Below are positions 17,883-26,558 of a DNA stretch of 64,000 nt, piece after piece; within the stretch, counting starts at the first letter, position 1, and every line of letters starts with the position of its first letter. Under the pieces are notes generated by a model. That model made no database searches and was not told where the DNA came from. It saw nothing but the letters and a program-made list of their open reading frames with translations. Source of the stretch: Akkermansia muciniphila. GTDB lineage: Bacteria > Verrucomicrobiota > Verrucomicrobiia > Verrucomicrobiales > Akkermansiaceae. Both the position numbers and the translations under genes were made by a program. Where the stretch lies: assembly GCF_002884975.1 (NCBI RefSeq), contig NZ_PJKB01000001.1, forward strand, positions 620,001 to 684,000, read 5' to 3'.

Positions 17883-19037
17883 ATGATGGTTCAGACCTGT
17901 AATATGACCCGGAACGAGCCATCATCCCTCCCAGCGCAGCCGATCGAGGAAGACCCCAGATACCTGACGGAACAGATTGTGACGTATCTGGGTAATAAGC
18001 GTTCCCTGCTGCATTTCCTGGGTACGGGGCTGGAACAGGTGAAAAGCCGCCTGGGGAAGGAGAAATTGAAGGCAGGGGATTTGTTTTCCGGCAGCGGCAT
18101 TGTGGCCCGTTTTCTGAAGAAGCATTCGGAGGAATTGATTGTCAATGATCTGGAGGAATACAGCCGCATCGTCAACACCTGCTATCTGAGCAACCCGGAG
18201 GAAGTGGAGAATCTGGAGCTGGAGAGGCATTACCGGCGCCTGCTGCGGTATATGGAGGAGCATGAATCCCCGGGTTTCATCACGGATTTGTACGCTCCCA
18301 AAAATCCGGACAGCATCACGCCGGAAGACCGCGTTTTTTATACGCGCCGCAATGCCGTGTACCTGGATACGGCCCGGCGGACCATCAACCTGCTTCCGGA
18401 AGAAGTCAGGCCGTATTTCATCGCCCCTCTTCTGGCGGAGGCCTCCGTGCATACAAACACGTCCGGCGTGTTCAAGGGATTTTACAAGGACAAGCAGGGA
18501 GTGGGCAAATTCGGCGGCACGGGCGGCAACGCCCTGGCCCGCATCCTGGGGGATATTTCTCTGCCGTTTCCCGTGTTTTCCAGATTTGGATGCCAGTATT
18601 CCATTCATTGCCGGGATGCCAATGAACTGGTTGCGGAATTGCCGGAGATGGATGTGGTGTATCTGGACCCCCCTTATAACCAGCATCCGTACGGCTCCAA
18701 TTATTTCATGCTGAACCTGCTGTCTTCCTATGAAAAGCCGGAGGAGACCAGCCGCGTTTCCGGCATTCCCACGGATTGGAAGCGCTCCACGTACAACAGC
18801 CGCCAGCATGCTCCGGCGGCCCTGTTCCGGCTGCTGGAAGAGTGCCCGGCCAGGTTTATTCTGCTTTCCTACAGTTCGGAGGGATTCATCAGCTATGAGG
18901 AGATGACGGAGTTCCTGGGGCGCCTGGGCCGCATTGTGACGCTGGAAACGCCGTACGCCACCTTCCGGGGGAGCCGGAATCTGAGGAACCGCCCGCAGAA
19001 CGTGACGGAGTTCCTGTTCCTGGTGGAACGTTTTTAA
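17883..19037 (+). CDS. D12-class adenine-N6 DNA methyltransferase
   Basis: A 384-aa DNA methyltransferase. Motif X is YLGNKRSLLHFLG, the AdoMet-binding motif I is DLFSGSGIVARFL, and the catalytic motif IV is VVYLDPPYNQHPYGSNYF, in the order of the alpha/D12 (Dam-like) class. The target sequence cannot be read from the protein. No restriction endonuclease gene adjoins it, so it may be solitary. The ATG at 17883 is chosen over a TTG at 17844 because a purine-rich GGCGGGAG lies 6 bp before it. A Xer-type recombinase follows after 21 bp and probably shares the transcript. Confidence 0.9.
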   Translation: MMVQTCNMTRNEPSSLPAQPIEEDPRYLTEQIVTYLGNKRSLLHFLGTGLEQVKSRLGKEKLKAGDLFSGSGIVARFLKKHSEELIVNDLEEYSRIVNTCYLSNPEEVENLELERHYRRLLRYMEEHESPGFITDLYAPKNPDSITPEDRVFYTRRNAVYLDTARRTINLLPEEVRPYFIAPLLAEASVHTNTSGVFKGFYKDKQGVGKFGGTGGNALARILGDISLPFPVFSRFGCQYSIHCRDANELVAELPEMDVVYLDPPYNQHPYGSNYFMLNLLSSYEKPEETSRVSGIPTDWKRSTYNSRQHAPAALFRLLEECPARFILLSYSSEGFISYEEMTEFLGRLGRIVTLETPYATFRGSRNLRNRPQNVTEFLFLVERF

Positions 19038-19058
19038 CGGGAAGGGGAGGTAGACGAC

Positions 19059-19946
19059 ATGCAAGCCCATCTGGAACGTTTCATCCGTTTTCTGGCCGCA
19101 GAGAAAGGCTTGAGCGCCGCCTACCAGCTTTCCGTGAGGCAGACGCTGGAGGAGTTTGCCCGGTTCCTGGGAACGGAGGACGCCGATCTTTCCCAAGTGG
19201 ACATCGGCAGGCTTACGGAGTTTCTGCGGCATTTGCAAATCCGCGGCATGGCCCGCAGTTCCATGCGGGTGGAAATGGTGCATCTGCGTATTTTTTTCCG
19301 CTGGCTGGCCGGGATGGGTATTCTGGAGAAAGACCCCTCCGCTTTTCTGGAAATGCCCCGGCAGGGGCTGTCTCTTCCCCATGTGCTGGATCAGCAGACC
19401 GTTTCAAAGCTGCTTGAAAGCATTGATGTTCAAGACATTCCTCTTGGGTGCAGAGACAGGGCGCTGCTGGAGATGATTTACGCCTGCGGCATGCGTGTGA
19501 GTGAGGTAATCAACTGCAAGTTAGAGAGTTTTGATGCTGATGACGCGTTCGTCAGAGTCATGGGGAAGGGGGACAAAACGCGGCTGGTTCCCGTGGGAAG
19601 ATCGGCCCTGGAGGCCTTGAAGGCGTATCTGGAGAAAGGGCGGCCCAAACTGGTCAAGCCGGGAACGAAGAGCCACATTTTCCTGACGGTGCGCGGGCGT
19701 CCGCTGACCAGGGAACGGGTGCGCCAGATTCTTCAGGAACGCGCCAGGGCCGCCGGAATAGACCAGCACGTTTTTCCGCATATCCTGCGGCATTCCTTCG
19801 CCACGCATCTGCTGGAGAATGGCGCGGACCTCCGCATCATTCAGGAGATGCTGGGCCACGCGGATATTTCCACCACGCAGATATACACGCATCTGGAACA
19901 GCAGCGGCTGAACGCTATTCATCACCGTTTTCATCCCAGGGGATGA
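19059..19946 (+). CDS. xerD: XerC/XerD-type tyrosine recombinase
   Basis: This 295-aa recombinase has a SAM-like N-terminal DNA-binding domain (about 3-85) and a catalytic domain with the full set of residues: Arg in ACGMRVSEV, Lys in GKGDKTR, HILRH, LGHADISTTQIYTHL with the nucleophilic Tyr near the C-terminus. The size and HxxR...GH...Y spacing fit chromosome-dimer resolution enzymes rather than phage integrases, and I see no att repeats nearby. A strong Shine-Dalgarno (GGGAAGGGGAGG) precedes the ATG. Whether it is the C or the D paralogue cannot be decided from one sequence. Confidence 0.88.
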   Translation: MQAHLERFIRFLAAEKGLSAAYQLSVRQTLEEFARFLGTEDADLSQVDIGRLTEFLRHLQIRGMARSSMRVEMVHLRIFFRWLAGMGILEKDPSAFLEMPRQGLSLPHVLDQQTVSKLLESIDVQDIPLGCRDRALLEMIYACGMRVSEVINCKLESFDADDAFVRVMGKGDKTRLVPVGRSALEALKAYLEKGRPKLVKPGTKSHIFLTVRGRPLTRERVRQILQERARAAGIDQHVFPHILRHSFATHLLENGADLRIIQEMLGHADISTTQIYTHLEQQRLNAIHHRFHPRG

Positions 19947-20405
19947 AGCGCGGCGCAGGATTTCGTGCGTGGAGATATTCAAGGGGGTATCAGATGGGAT
20001 ATATCTTATTTAAAGACAGTGTTGAAGATAGTATTCTCCGGGCTTTGTCCACTACCTCTATATTTTGCATTACATATATTATGCGAAGTATTGAATAAGG
20101 GTACGCTCCAGTCTGTTTTTCTTCTCCAACGGGGTTTCTGAACTGCCCCGTTCATCAGGCGCCAGCGGAAGGAATACCTTATTACCTGGCATTTCCAGGG
20201 GAACCGGAGGAACTTTCCGGCCCTGGTAAAACTTCCTGCATGCCTTGCTTCCTCCAAAAGATTTCCTATTCCTCGGTTTCTTACCCCGGGTTAAAAATCT
20301 TCCTGTAGCCTCCTTCCGGAAGATAACACTCCCCTTTATTTAGATGTCCCTTTCCTGCGCTTCTCTCTTGCCAGATCATCTTTCATCCGTCATAATAAAA
20401 AAAGC
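19947..20405. other. long A+T-richer intergenic region
   Basis: No gene supported. It contains a 7-bp inverted repeat aacgggg/ccccgtt (about 20130-20155) and several pyrimidine-rich stretches. A sigma70-like promoter sits at its right end (20368-20396). An open frame on the minus strand (20006-20257) has no recognisable features and was not accepted. Confidence 0.6.
20368..20396 (+). promoter_or_regulatory. sigma70-like promoter immediately before the start codon
   Basis: The -35 is ttgcca (20368-20373), followed by a 17-bp spacer and the -10 cataat (20391-20396); each matches the E. coli consensus at five of six positions. Transcription would start near 20403, leaving only a few bases before the ATG at 20406, so the mRNA may be leaderless. 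Confidence 0.6.
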
Positions 20406-21701
20406 ATGAATACTTTCGTCTCTCTTTGCCTTATCGGAGGCCTCGGTTTGGGGTCCCTCTGCTATGCCCAGCACATGGATAATGATGCCAAGAAGAAGGT
20501 GATCAAGGATTTGGAGAATCTCCTGGCCCTGAACAGGTCTGCGGAAACCAAAGTGATCAATGCCGCCATCAGCAAGCTTAATTCCGCGGGCAGAGACCCC
20601 AGCGCCGCGTACGACCTGCTTATCCAGTCCAAGAAGTTCCTGATGGAGGCGGAAAAGGAGAAGGACAAGAGCCAGGGAAAGAGCGCGAAGATCGCCTCCA
20701 ATTCCCTGAAGGACTGGATGGACCGCGAGGCCAAGAAGTACCAGGACAAGAATGCCCGCAAAGGATTGATGCTTCAATATCAATGGGGTGTGCTGGTGCT
20801 CAGGGCCCGGCTCAAGGAAAACCTGATGAACGCCACGTCAAGCTCCACTGGCGGAGCGGAGGAGGAGACCCTGGACGTGACGGAGTTCCAGAAGCCCGCC
20901 ATGGATTTGCTGAACGCCTACCTCACCGCCTGCGCGGACCCGGATTTCATTGATCCCTCCGCCACGGCTTCCTCCAAAAACAACGGAGGAGGTGCCGGCA
21001 AAGCCGGAGCCCGCATAGCGGAACAGTCCGTCCTGAATACGGAGGTGGGGGAAGCCCTGGGCATCAGCAGCATGTCCTCCAAGGCTTTTCCTGATTCCAT
21101 GAAGAACCGTGATGAGATTTTTGACAAGCTGTTCTTCACGGGCTACCGTAAGACGCGCAACCTTCCCGCCCTCAGGCAGGCGTGGAGCAAGAGAATTTCC
21201 ATGGAGGTGGCTCTGGGCAAGGTCAGCCATGCCATTTCCACCGGCAAGAAGTCCGGCATGCAGGGCCGCATTGCCAATGCGTCCGAAGACGAGTTCGACG
21301 AACAGGATTCCTCCATCCTGGACCGCCTGCGCTGGCGCTGTGAACTGGATTGCTTTGACCTGGGCGACCAGGCGAATGCCACACGGAACATGATGACGCT
21401 GATCCGGACGACGGTGGACCCCGTGCGCCGGGAACAGGGAATCCGGACGCTCCGGGACAAGCTGATCCAGAGCATGAAGAGCATGGTTACTGCCTCGGAA
21501 GACGAGAGCATGGCGGATAGTTCTTCTTTCTCTTCATCCGCCGCGCCCCGCCCCGCAGTGCGGACGCCCAGAAGGAAAACGCCTCCCACCACGATTACGA
21601 CCAGCCGTGAAATGGATGATCCCGGCGCCATAGGCACGGATGTGCCGAAGCCGCCCAAGCAGGACCCCACCCGGAGCGACGATTTTTTTGAAGACGCGTA
21701 A
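20406..21701 (+). CDS. secreted protein of unknown function
   Basis: A 431-aa protein with an N-terminal signal sequence (MNTFVSLCLIGGLGLGSLCYAQ). The mature part is mostly helical and charged: a Lys/Glu-rich segment (about 22-130), a Gly/Ala/Ser-rich break near 200, a second helical region (about 215-360) and an acidic Pro/Ser/Thr tail ending in RSDDFFEDA. No domain or catalytic motif was recognised. The gene stands alone behind its own promoter; the next gene starts about 100 bp downstream with no obvious terminator. Confidence 0.7.
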   Translation: MNTFVSLCLIGGLGLGSLCYAQHMDNDAKKKVIKDLENLLALNRSAETKVINAAISKLNSAGRDPSAAYDLLIQSKKFLMEAEKEKDKSQGKSAKIASNSLKDWMDREAKKYQDKNARKGLMLQYQWGVLVLRARLKENLMNATSSSTGGAEEETLDVTEFQKPAMDLLNAYLTACADPDFIDPSATASSKNNGGGAGKAGARIAEQSVLNTEVGEALGISSMSSKAFPDSMKNRDEIFDKLFFTGYRKTRNLPALRQAWSKRISMEVALGKVSHAISTGKKSGMQGRIANASEDEFDEQDSSILDRLRWRCELDCFDLGDQANATRNMMTLIRTTVDPVRREQGIRTLRDKLIQSMKSMVTASEDESMADSSSFSSSAAPRPAVRTPRRKTPPTTITTSREMDDPGAIGTDVPKPPKQDPTRSDDFFEDA

Positions 21702-21802
21702 CACACTTTAGACAAGGTTATTGCCTGAACGGCGGCTCCGGCGTCCATGGAATGCACAGAGCATCCTTGACGTTTGGAGCCGTCCTTTTATACAGTAGGG
21801 GC

Positions 21803-22963
21803 ATGTATCAGCCATTTCAGTTTTTCATGCCCGCTCAGATTTTCTTTGGCGCGGGTTCTTTGGACAATCTTGGTTCCGCCCCCCTGCCCGGCGCCAAGGC
21901 CCTGATCGTCATCGGCGGCACGTCCGTCCGGCGGCTCGGATATCTGGACCGCGTGCAGGCTCTGCTGAAGAACCAGGGAGTGGACAGCGTCGTTTTTGAC
22001 AAGGTTCAACCCAACCCCGTGGTGGAGCACGTGATGGAAGCGGCCGCCCTGGCCAGGGAGGAAGGGTGTGATTTCGTCATCGGCCTGGGCGGAGGCAGCA
22101 GCATGGATTCCGCCAAGAGCATTGCCGTGATGGCCGCCAATCCGGGAACCTACTGGGATTACATCCAGGGCGGTTCCGGCAGGGGCCTGCCCATTCCCAA
22201 CAAGCCCCTTCCCATTGTCTGCATCACCACCACGGCAGGCACGGGAACGGAAGCGGACCCCTGGACCGTCATCACGAAGGAGGATACGCAGGAGAAGATT
22301 GGCTTCGGCTTCAAGGGCACCTTCCCCACCATGTCCATCGTGGATCCGGAGCTGATGCTTTCCGTTCCGCCCAAATTGACGGCCTACCAGGGCTTTGACG
22401 CCTTTTTCCACGCCGTGGAGGGGTATATGGCCACCATTGCCTCTCCCATGGGGGATATGTTCGCCCTTCAGGCCATTGAATACGTCGCCAAGTATCTTCC
22501 CCGCGCCGTGCATAACGGGGATGACCTGGAGGCGCGCGCCTACGTGGCGCTGGCCAATACGTATTCCGGCTTTGTGGAAACGATTTCCTGCTGCACCTCG
22601 GAGCATTCCATTGAACACGCCCTGAGCGCCTTCCATCCGTCCCTGCCCCACGGCGCGGGGCTGATCATGATTTCCTGGGCCTACCATGAAGCTTATGCCC
22701 CCTCCTGCCCGGAACGTTACGCCAGGGTAGCCGCCGCCATGGGGCAGGAAGCTTCCGTGGACGGCTTCCTGAACGGGCTGAACAAGCTGAAGGAGGCCTG
22801 CGGCGTGGACAAGCTGAAGATGTCCGAGTACGGCATTACTCCGGATTTGTTTGAGGAGTACGCCAAAACGGCCTTCTCCACCATGGGCAACCTGTTTGAG
22901 CTGGACCGCTGCAAGTTTACTCCGGCGGATGTTGTCAGCATCCTGGAAAAGTCCTATTCCTAG
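21803..22963 (+). CDS. iron-containing alcohol dehydrogenase
   Basis: A 386-aa group III alcohol dehydrogenase. The nucleotide-binding motif is GLGGGSSMDSAKSIAV (near 96-110), followed by TTAGTGTEADPWTVI and the metal-binding signature GFDAFFHAVEGYMA with EHSIEHALSAFHPSLPHGAGL. Asp and His ligands of the catalytic metal are present in these segments. It would interconvert an aldehyde/ketone and alcohol with NAD(P)H; the substrate is not determined. The ATG at 21803 starts directly at FQFFMPAQIFFGAG, the usual beginning of the family. Its last 4 bp overlap the convergent DUF190 gene. Confidence 0.92.
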   Translation: MYQPFQFFMPAQIFFGAGSLDNLGSAPLPGAKALIVIGGTSVRRLGYLDRVQALLKNQGVDSVVFDKVQPNPVVEHVMEAAALAREEGCDFVIGLGGGSSMDSAKSIAVMAANPGTYWDYIQGGSGRGLPIPNKPLPIVCITTTAGTGTEADPWTVITKEDTQEKIGFGFKGTFPTMSIVDPELMLSVPPKLTAYQGFDAFFHAVEGYMATIASPMGDMFALQAIEYVAKYLPRAVHNGDDLEARAYVALANTYSGFVETISCCTSEHSIEHALSAFHPSLPHGAGLIMISWAYHEAYAPSCPERYARVAAAMGQEASVDGFLNGLNKLKEACGVDKLKMSEYGITPDLFEEYAKTAFSTMGNLFELDRCKFTPADVVSILEKSYS

Positions 22964-23310
22964 GAGCGGGAACCGCCCACGGAATGAATGCGGACAGGCT
23001 GCGTGCACACCAGGCAGCCGTGCGGCAGCCTGTCCAGCCAGCAGGAGATTTTCTCCAGGAATGTTTCAATGCGTTCGGAGGTGTCTACAATCTCAATGAT
23101 GACGGGCACCTTCTCCACAATTTCCCAGAATTTGGGACTCGTCAGGCGCGTATGCCGTCCGGCCCCCATCAGTCCCTTGTAAACGGTGCAGCCGGCCATG
23201 CCGTAGCGCCTGGTGGCATAGGCTACGGCCTCATGGACGGGGGTGTGCCTGACGGTGTCAGTGCTGCTGACGTAGATGCGCAGCATGAGGGTTTCTTCCG
23301 GAGTGTTCAT
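22960..23310 (-). CDS. DUF190 protein, crcB partner
   Basis: A 116-aa protein with MLRIYVSSTD, HEAVAYATRRYGMAGCTVYKGLMGAG, and KVPVIIEIVDTSERIETFL, the hallmarks of DUF190. These small proteins have a PII-like ferredoxin fold and are frequently encoded beside crcB; their biochemical role is unclear. Here the gene lies 12 bp downstream of crcB on the same strand and is therefore probably under the same fluoride riboswitch. An internal start at the ninth residue (MLRIYV) is possible. Confidence 0.9.
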   Translation of the reverse strand: MNTPEETLMLRIYVSSTDTVRHTPVHEAVAYATRRYGMAGCTVYKGLMGAGRHTRLTSPKFWEIVEKVPVIIEIVDTSERIETFLEKISCWLDRLPHGCLVCTQPVRIHSVGGSRS

Positions 23311-23322
23311 AAGATGGTTTCC

Positions 23323-23694
23323 TTATCTGGCGGCCAGGTACCCCAGGCCAATGGCAATGAGCCCTCCGGCAAAGCTGAGGAGGGCGTAAAGAAAGAAGGC
23401 GGGAAAGTTCCCTTCCTTCAGCAGAAGGAAGGATTCATTCATCAGCGTGGAGAAGGTGGTGAAACCGCCGCACAACCCCACGGTAAGGAAGAGCCGCGTT
23501 TCCGTATGCAGCAGGAGTCCCCGGCTGAACAGCCCGTAGAGAACGCCCAGGACCAGGCAGCCCAGCAGGTTGACCGCCGCCGTTCCCCACGGAAAGGAAC
23601 TCATGGAGTTGATCTGGATAAAACGGGTCAGCAGGAAGCGCAGCACGCCTCCCGCAAAGCTTCCCAGCCCGACCATCAGCAGCATTTTCATCAT
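23323..23694 (-). CDS. crcB: CrcB/Fluc fluoride ion channel
   Basis: A 123-aa membrane protein with four predicted helices. Diagnostic segments are GSFAGGVLRFLLTRF, WGTAAVNLLGCLVLGVL and GLCGGFTTFSTLMNESFLLL. Fluc proteins form dual-topology dimers that export fluoride. The gene is preceded by a fluoride riboswitch at 23909-23979, which supports both the function and the ligand. It is followed by a DUF190 gene 12 bp later. The first Met of a Met-Met pair was used. Confidence 0.93.
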   Translation of the reverse strand: MMKMLLMVGLGSFAGGVLRFLLTRFIQINSMSSFPWGTAAVNLLGCLVLGVLYGLFSRGLLLHTETRLFLTVGLCGGFTTFSTLMNESFLLLKEGNFPAFFLYALLSFAGGLIAIGLGYLAAR

Positions 23695-23908
23695 AGCGGC
23701 TTTTCTCCGGTTGAATGGGAATAAGGCTGCGGGCGCGGTTCCAGGGAGGCCGTGGCCGGATGCTTCAGGAAAAGACGGCCAAAGACGGAGGAGAAGGGCC
23801 CATTTGCTTGAACGGAATGGCGGCGTCCGGCGTGTCCGGGAATTGGTTTAAAGGCATTCATGTTCGTAGGGGGATGTCCTTCACCGGATACAAAGCTTCT
23901 GCATCCGG

Positions 23909-23979
23909 TGTGATACAGAAGCCATCAGCCTGCCGTGCAGGCGGTTTAGGGCGCGTTCCCAGGGAAGAGCCTCATTTCC
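23909..23979 (-). promoter_or_regulatory. fluoride riboswitch (crcB motif)
   Basis: Read on the minus strand, the segment runs GGAAATGAGGC, then a variable hairpin, AAACCGCC, then GGCAGGCTGATGGCTTCTG. These match the conserved fluoride aptamer elements (AUGAGGC ... AAAC-GCC ... GGCUGAUGGCxUCU). A stable hairpin (23882-23889 with 23903-23910) follows directly and may be part of the expression platform. The leader from the aptamer to crcB is about 215 nt and contains no other gene. Confidence 0.85.
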
Positions 23980-24071
23980 TTTAAGCGCGTGCAGATAAAA
24001 TACCCCGTTTTTTCCATATCTCCAGCCTTTTATTCTTGATCACGGGTTTAAATCCGTATTCCCTTTCTTCC

Positions 24072-25031
24072 ATGTCCCAGCCCCTCCTTGTCACCGGAAC
24101 CATCGGAATTGATACCATCCTCACTCCCCGCGACCGCGCGGAGGGCGTGCTGGGCGGTTCTGTTTCCTTTGCGGCCGTGGCGGCCCTGATGTTCGCGGAC
24201 CGGGTGGACGCCGTCAGCATCATTGGCGAGGATTTTCCCTCCCATTATGAAGAAGCCCTGGCGGCCAAGGGGCTGCGCATGGACGGCGTGGAGAGGAAGA
24301 AGGGACCGTCTTTTTCCTGGACCGGGGAATATTTTGACAATATGAACAAGCGCAGGACCGTCTGCGCCAATGATTCCGTGATGCTGGAATGGAACGTTCA
24401 CGTGCCGGAGGCCCTCCGGAACCACCCGGTGCTGGTATGCTGCTGCATGGTTCCGGCCCAGCAGCTCAAGTGCATGGAACAGTGCCCGGACGCCTCCCTG
24501 GTGCTTTCCGATTCCATGGACAAGTGGCTGCGCCGCCAGCCGGAGCTGCTGGACGCCGTGATCAGCCGTTCCCATATCACCATGATGAATGAGGATGAGG
24601 CCAAGGAGTACGCCCACGCGTCCACCGTACTGGAGGCAGGGGAATTCCTCCTTTCCAAAGGGGCGGTTTATGCGGTGGTGAAACAGGGGGAATACGGCGC
24701 CACGCTCCTTGGCCGCGGCCCGGAGGGAGAAACCGCCATTTTCCGCTGCCCGGCCTATCCCCTGAAAACCCTGGTGGATCCCACCGGAGCGGGAGATACG
24801 TTCCTGGGCGCCCTGGCCGGTTATCTTGCCACCCTGCCGCCGGGCCTCCCTTCCTTTGAGGAGATGAAGCGGGGCATTATTTACGGCACGGTAGCCGCCT
24901 CCTTCACCTGCGAGTCATTTTCCGCGGATGCCCTTCTTTCCATGACGGCGGAGACTTTCTGCAAACGCCTGGAAGAGTATGTGGCCATGTGCCGCATTCC
25001 CTCCGGCTGCGTTTCCATACGGGAGAATTAA
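24072..25031 (+). CDS. PfkB-family carbohydrate kinase
   Basis: A 319-aa ribokinase-family enzyme. It begins QPLLVTGTIGIDTI, has the Gly-rich GGSVSFAAVAALM in place of the usual N-terminal GG motif, and ends with the ATP-site signature VDPTGAGDTFLGALAGYLA in which the Asp is the catalytic base. The sugar or nucleoside acceptor is not determined. The ATG at 24072 is preferred to one 36 bp upstream, which adds no conserved sequence. A bidirectional terminator follows at 25038-25071. Confidence 0.88.
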   Translation: MSQPLLVTGTIGIDTILTPRDRAEGVLGGSVSFAAVAALMFADRVDAVSIIGEDFPSHYEEALAAKGLRMDGVERKKGPSFSWTGEYFDNMNKRRTVCANDSVMLEWNVHVPEALRNHPVLVCCCMVPAQQLKCMEQCPDASLVLSDSMDKWLRRQPELLDAVISRSHITMMNEDEAKEYAHASTVLEAGEFLLSKGAVYAVVKQGEYGATLLGRGPEGETAIFRCPAYPLKTLVDPTGAGDTFLGALAGYLATLPPGLPSFEEMKRGIIYGTVAASFTCESFSADALLSMTAETFCKRLEEYVAMCRIPSGCVSIREN

Positions 25032-25037
25032 TCAAGG

Positions 25038-25071
25038 AAAACCCCGGCGTGGACATGCACGCCGGGGTTTT
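25038..25071. terminator. bidirectional intrinsic terminator
   Basis: Perfect 14-bp arms (25038-25051 and 25058-25071) around a 6-nt loop, with A4 at one end and T4 at the other, so it can serve both the kinase gene (+) and the convergent lpxC-fabZ gene (-). Confidence 0.88.
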
Positions 25072-25098
25072 CTAAAGACGGGTTTGCGTTCAGGCAGG

Positions 25099-26415
25099 TC
25101 AGATGTCCTGAAGGCCGAATTTGAGCTCGGCTTCCGATACCACCTGGCCGTTCACCAGGCAGCGGCCGAGGGCCTGGCCGATGTTGCCGCGCATCTTGGT
25201 CAGCTCCGCTTCAATGATGAGCGTATCACCGGGCACCACGGGACGGCGGAATTTGATCTTGTCCGCGCTCATGAAGTAGCCGAGCTTGGTGGCGTTGCCG
25301 GGCTGCCTCAGCATGACGATGGAGGCCACCTGGGCCATGGCTTCCAGCTGCAGGACGCCCGGCATGACCGGATGCCCCGGGAAGTGGCCCTGGAAGAAGA
25401 GTTCATTCATCGTCAGGTTTTTCAGGCCGCGGCACTTGGTTTCCCCTTCAAAGCCGATGATGCGGTCCACCATCAGGAAGGGATAGCGGTGCGGCAGGAG
25501 GTTCATCACTTCATTGATGTCCAGCACGGCGTCTCCGTACGGCACGTTGACCGGGTTGGGGGCCATCTGCTGGTTGCGGCGGTGTTCCTTCTTCAGCTTG
25601 GCGGTCAGCTCGGTGTTCGGGCCGTGGCCCGGCTTGATGGCGATCACGTGGCCCAGGATGGGCTTTCCGCACAGGCTGAGGTCGCCGATGAGGTCCATGG
25701 CCTTGTGGCGGGCGAATTCATTGATGAAGCGCATGGGCTCCTTGCTCATGAGTTCTTCCCCGCGGATAACCACGGCGTTTTCCAGGCTGCCGCCCTTGAT
25801 GAGGCCCTTTTCCAGCAGGGGCTTGATGTCCTCGTAAAACGTGAAGGTGCGGGCCGGGGCCAGTTCCTTTTCATACGTTTCAGGCGTGATGACCGCGTCA
25901 AAGTACTGGGTGATGCGGTTTTCCGGGCCCACGCAGGTCACGGAAACGCGGAATTCCTTGGAGGGGAGGATGGTCAGGATGGAACCGCCCTTGGTTTCAA
26001 TGGTGACGGCTTCCCGCACTTCCAGATAGCGGCGCGGCACTTCGAGCTCCACAATGCCGGCGCTCTTGATCAGCTCCACGTAGGGAGCGGAGGAACCGTC
26101 CCCGATGGGAGGCTCGTTGGCGTCCATTTCAATCACGGCATTGTCAATCCCCATGCCCGTGAGGGCGGAAAGAATGTGCTCCACGGTGTGCACCTTGACG
26201 GAGCCTTCCGCCAGGCTGGTGGCGCGCTCCACGGTCTGCACCTTCTCCACGTCTGCGTTGATGAAGGGCTGGTCCGGAATATCCACACGGCGGAATTTAA
26301 TGCCGAAGTCGGCAGGGGCCGGCTTCAGGGTCAGGGTCACGGGCTGCCCCGTATGCAAAGAGGTACCGGCCAGAGAGGCCGGAGAGCCAACAGTTCTTTG
26401 GTTTCCACATGCCAT
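25099..26415 (-). CDS. lpxC-fabZ: LpxC-FabZ fusion enzyme
   Basis: A 438-aa bifunctional protein. The N-terminal ~290 residues are LpxC, the zinc UDP-acyl-GlcNAc deacetylase that commits precursors to lipid A, with HTVEH (His76, His80) and HKAMDLIGDL as zinc ligands. The C-terminal ~140 residues are FabZ, beta-hydroxyacyl-ACP dehydratase, with LLPHRYPFLMVDRI (catalytic His) and GHFPGHPVMPGVLQLEAMAQ (catalytic Glu region). Fusion of these two activities is known in several Gram-negative phyla, including Bacteroidetes. The ATG at 26415 is used; an ATG further upstream adds 16 unconserved residues. Confidence 0.95.
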   Translation of the reverse strand: MACGNQRTVGSPASLAGTSLHTGQPVTLTLKPAPADFGIKFRRVDIPDQPFINADVEKVQTVERATSLAEGSVKVHTVEHILSALTGMGIDNAVIEMDANEPPIGDGSSAPYVELIKSAGIVELEVPRRYLEVREAVTIETKGGSILTILPSKEFRVSVTCVGPENRITQYFDAVITPETYEKELAPARTFTFYEDIKPLLEKGLIKGGSLENAVVIRGEELMSKEPMRFINEFARHKAMDLIGDLSLCGKPILGHVIAIKPGHGPNTELTAKLKKEHRRNQQMAPNPVNVPYGDAVLDINEVMNLLPHRYPFLMVDRIIGFEGETKCRGLKNLTMNELFFQGHFPGHPVMPGVLQLEAMAQVASIVMLRQPGNATKLGYFMSADKIKFRRPVVPGDTLIIEAELTKMRGNIGQALGRCLVNGQVVSEAELKFGLQDI

Positions 26416-26558
26416 GCGGGGAATGCTAGTGAATGAGCTCCCGTTTGGAAAGCACGAAATCACGGATTTTCCTGTAAATTCAGGGAAGGGACGGCATTCC
26501 GGCGTGTCATCCGGAGAAGGCGCTTGAAAAAACGCCTTTCTCCCGGTAGTGATGTTCC

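Noticed and set aside
20006-20257. 83-residue minus-strand open frame in the gap after the recombinase
   Set aside because: No ribosome binding site, no domain, and composition like non-coding DNA.
19947-20405. possible dif site for the Xer recombinase
   Set aside because: I looked for a 28-bp near-palindrome with a 6-bp centre and found none that I could support.
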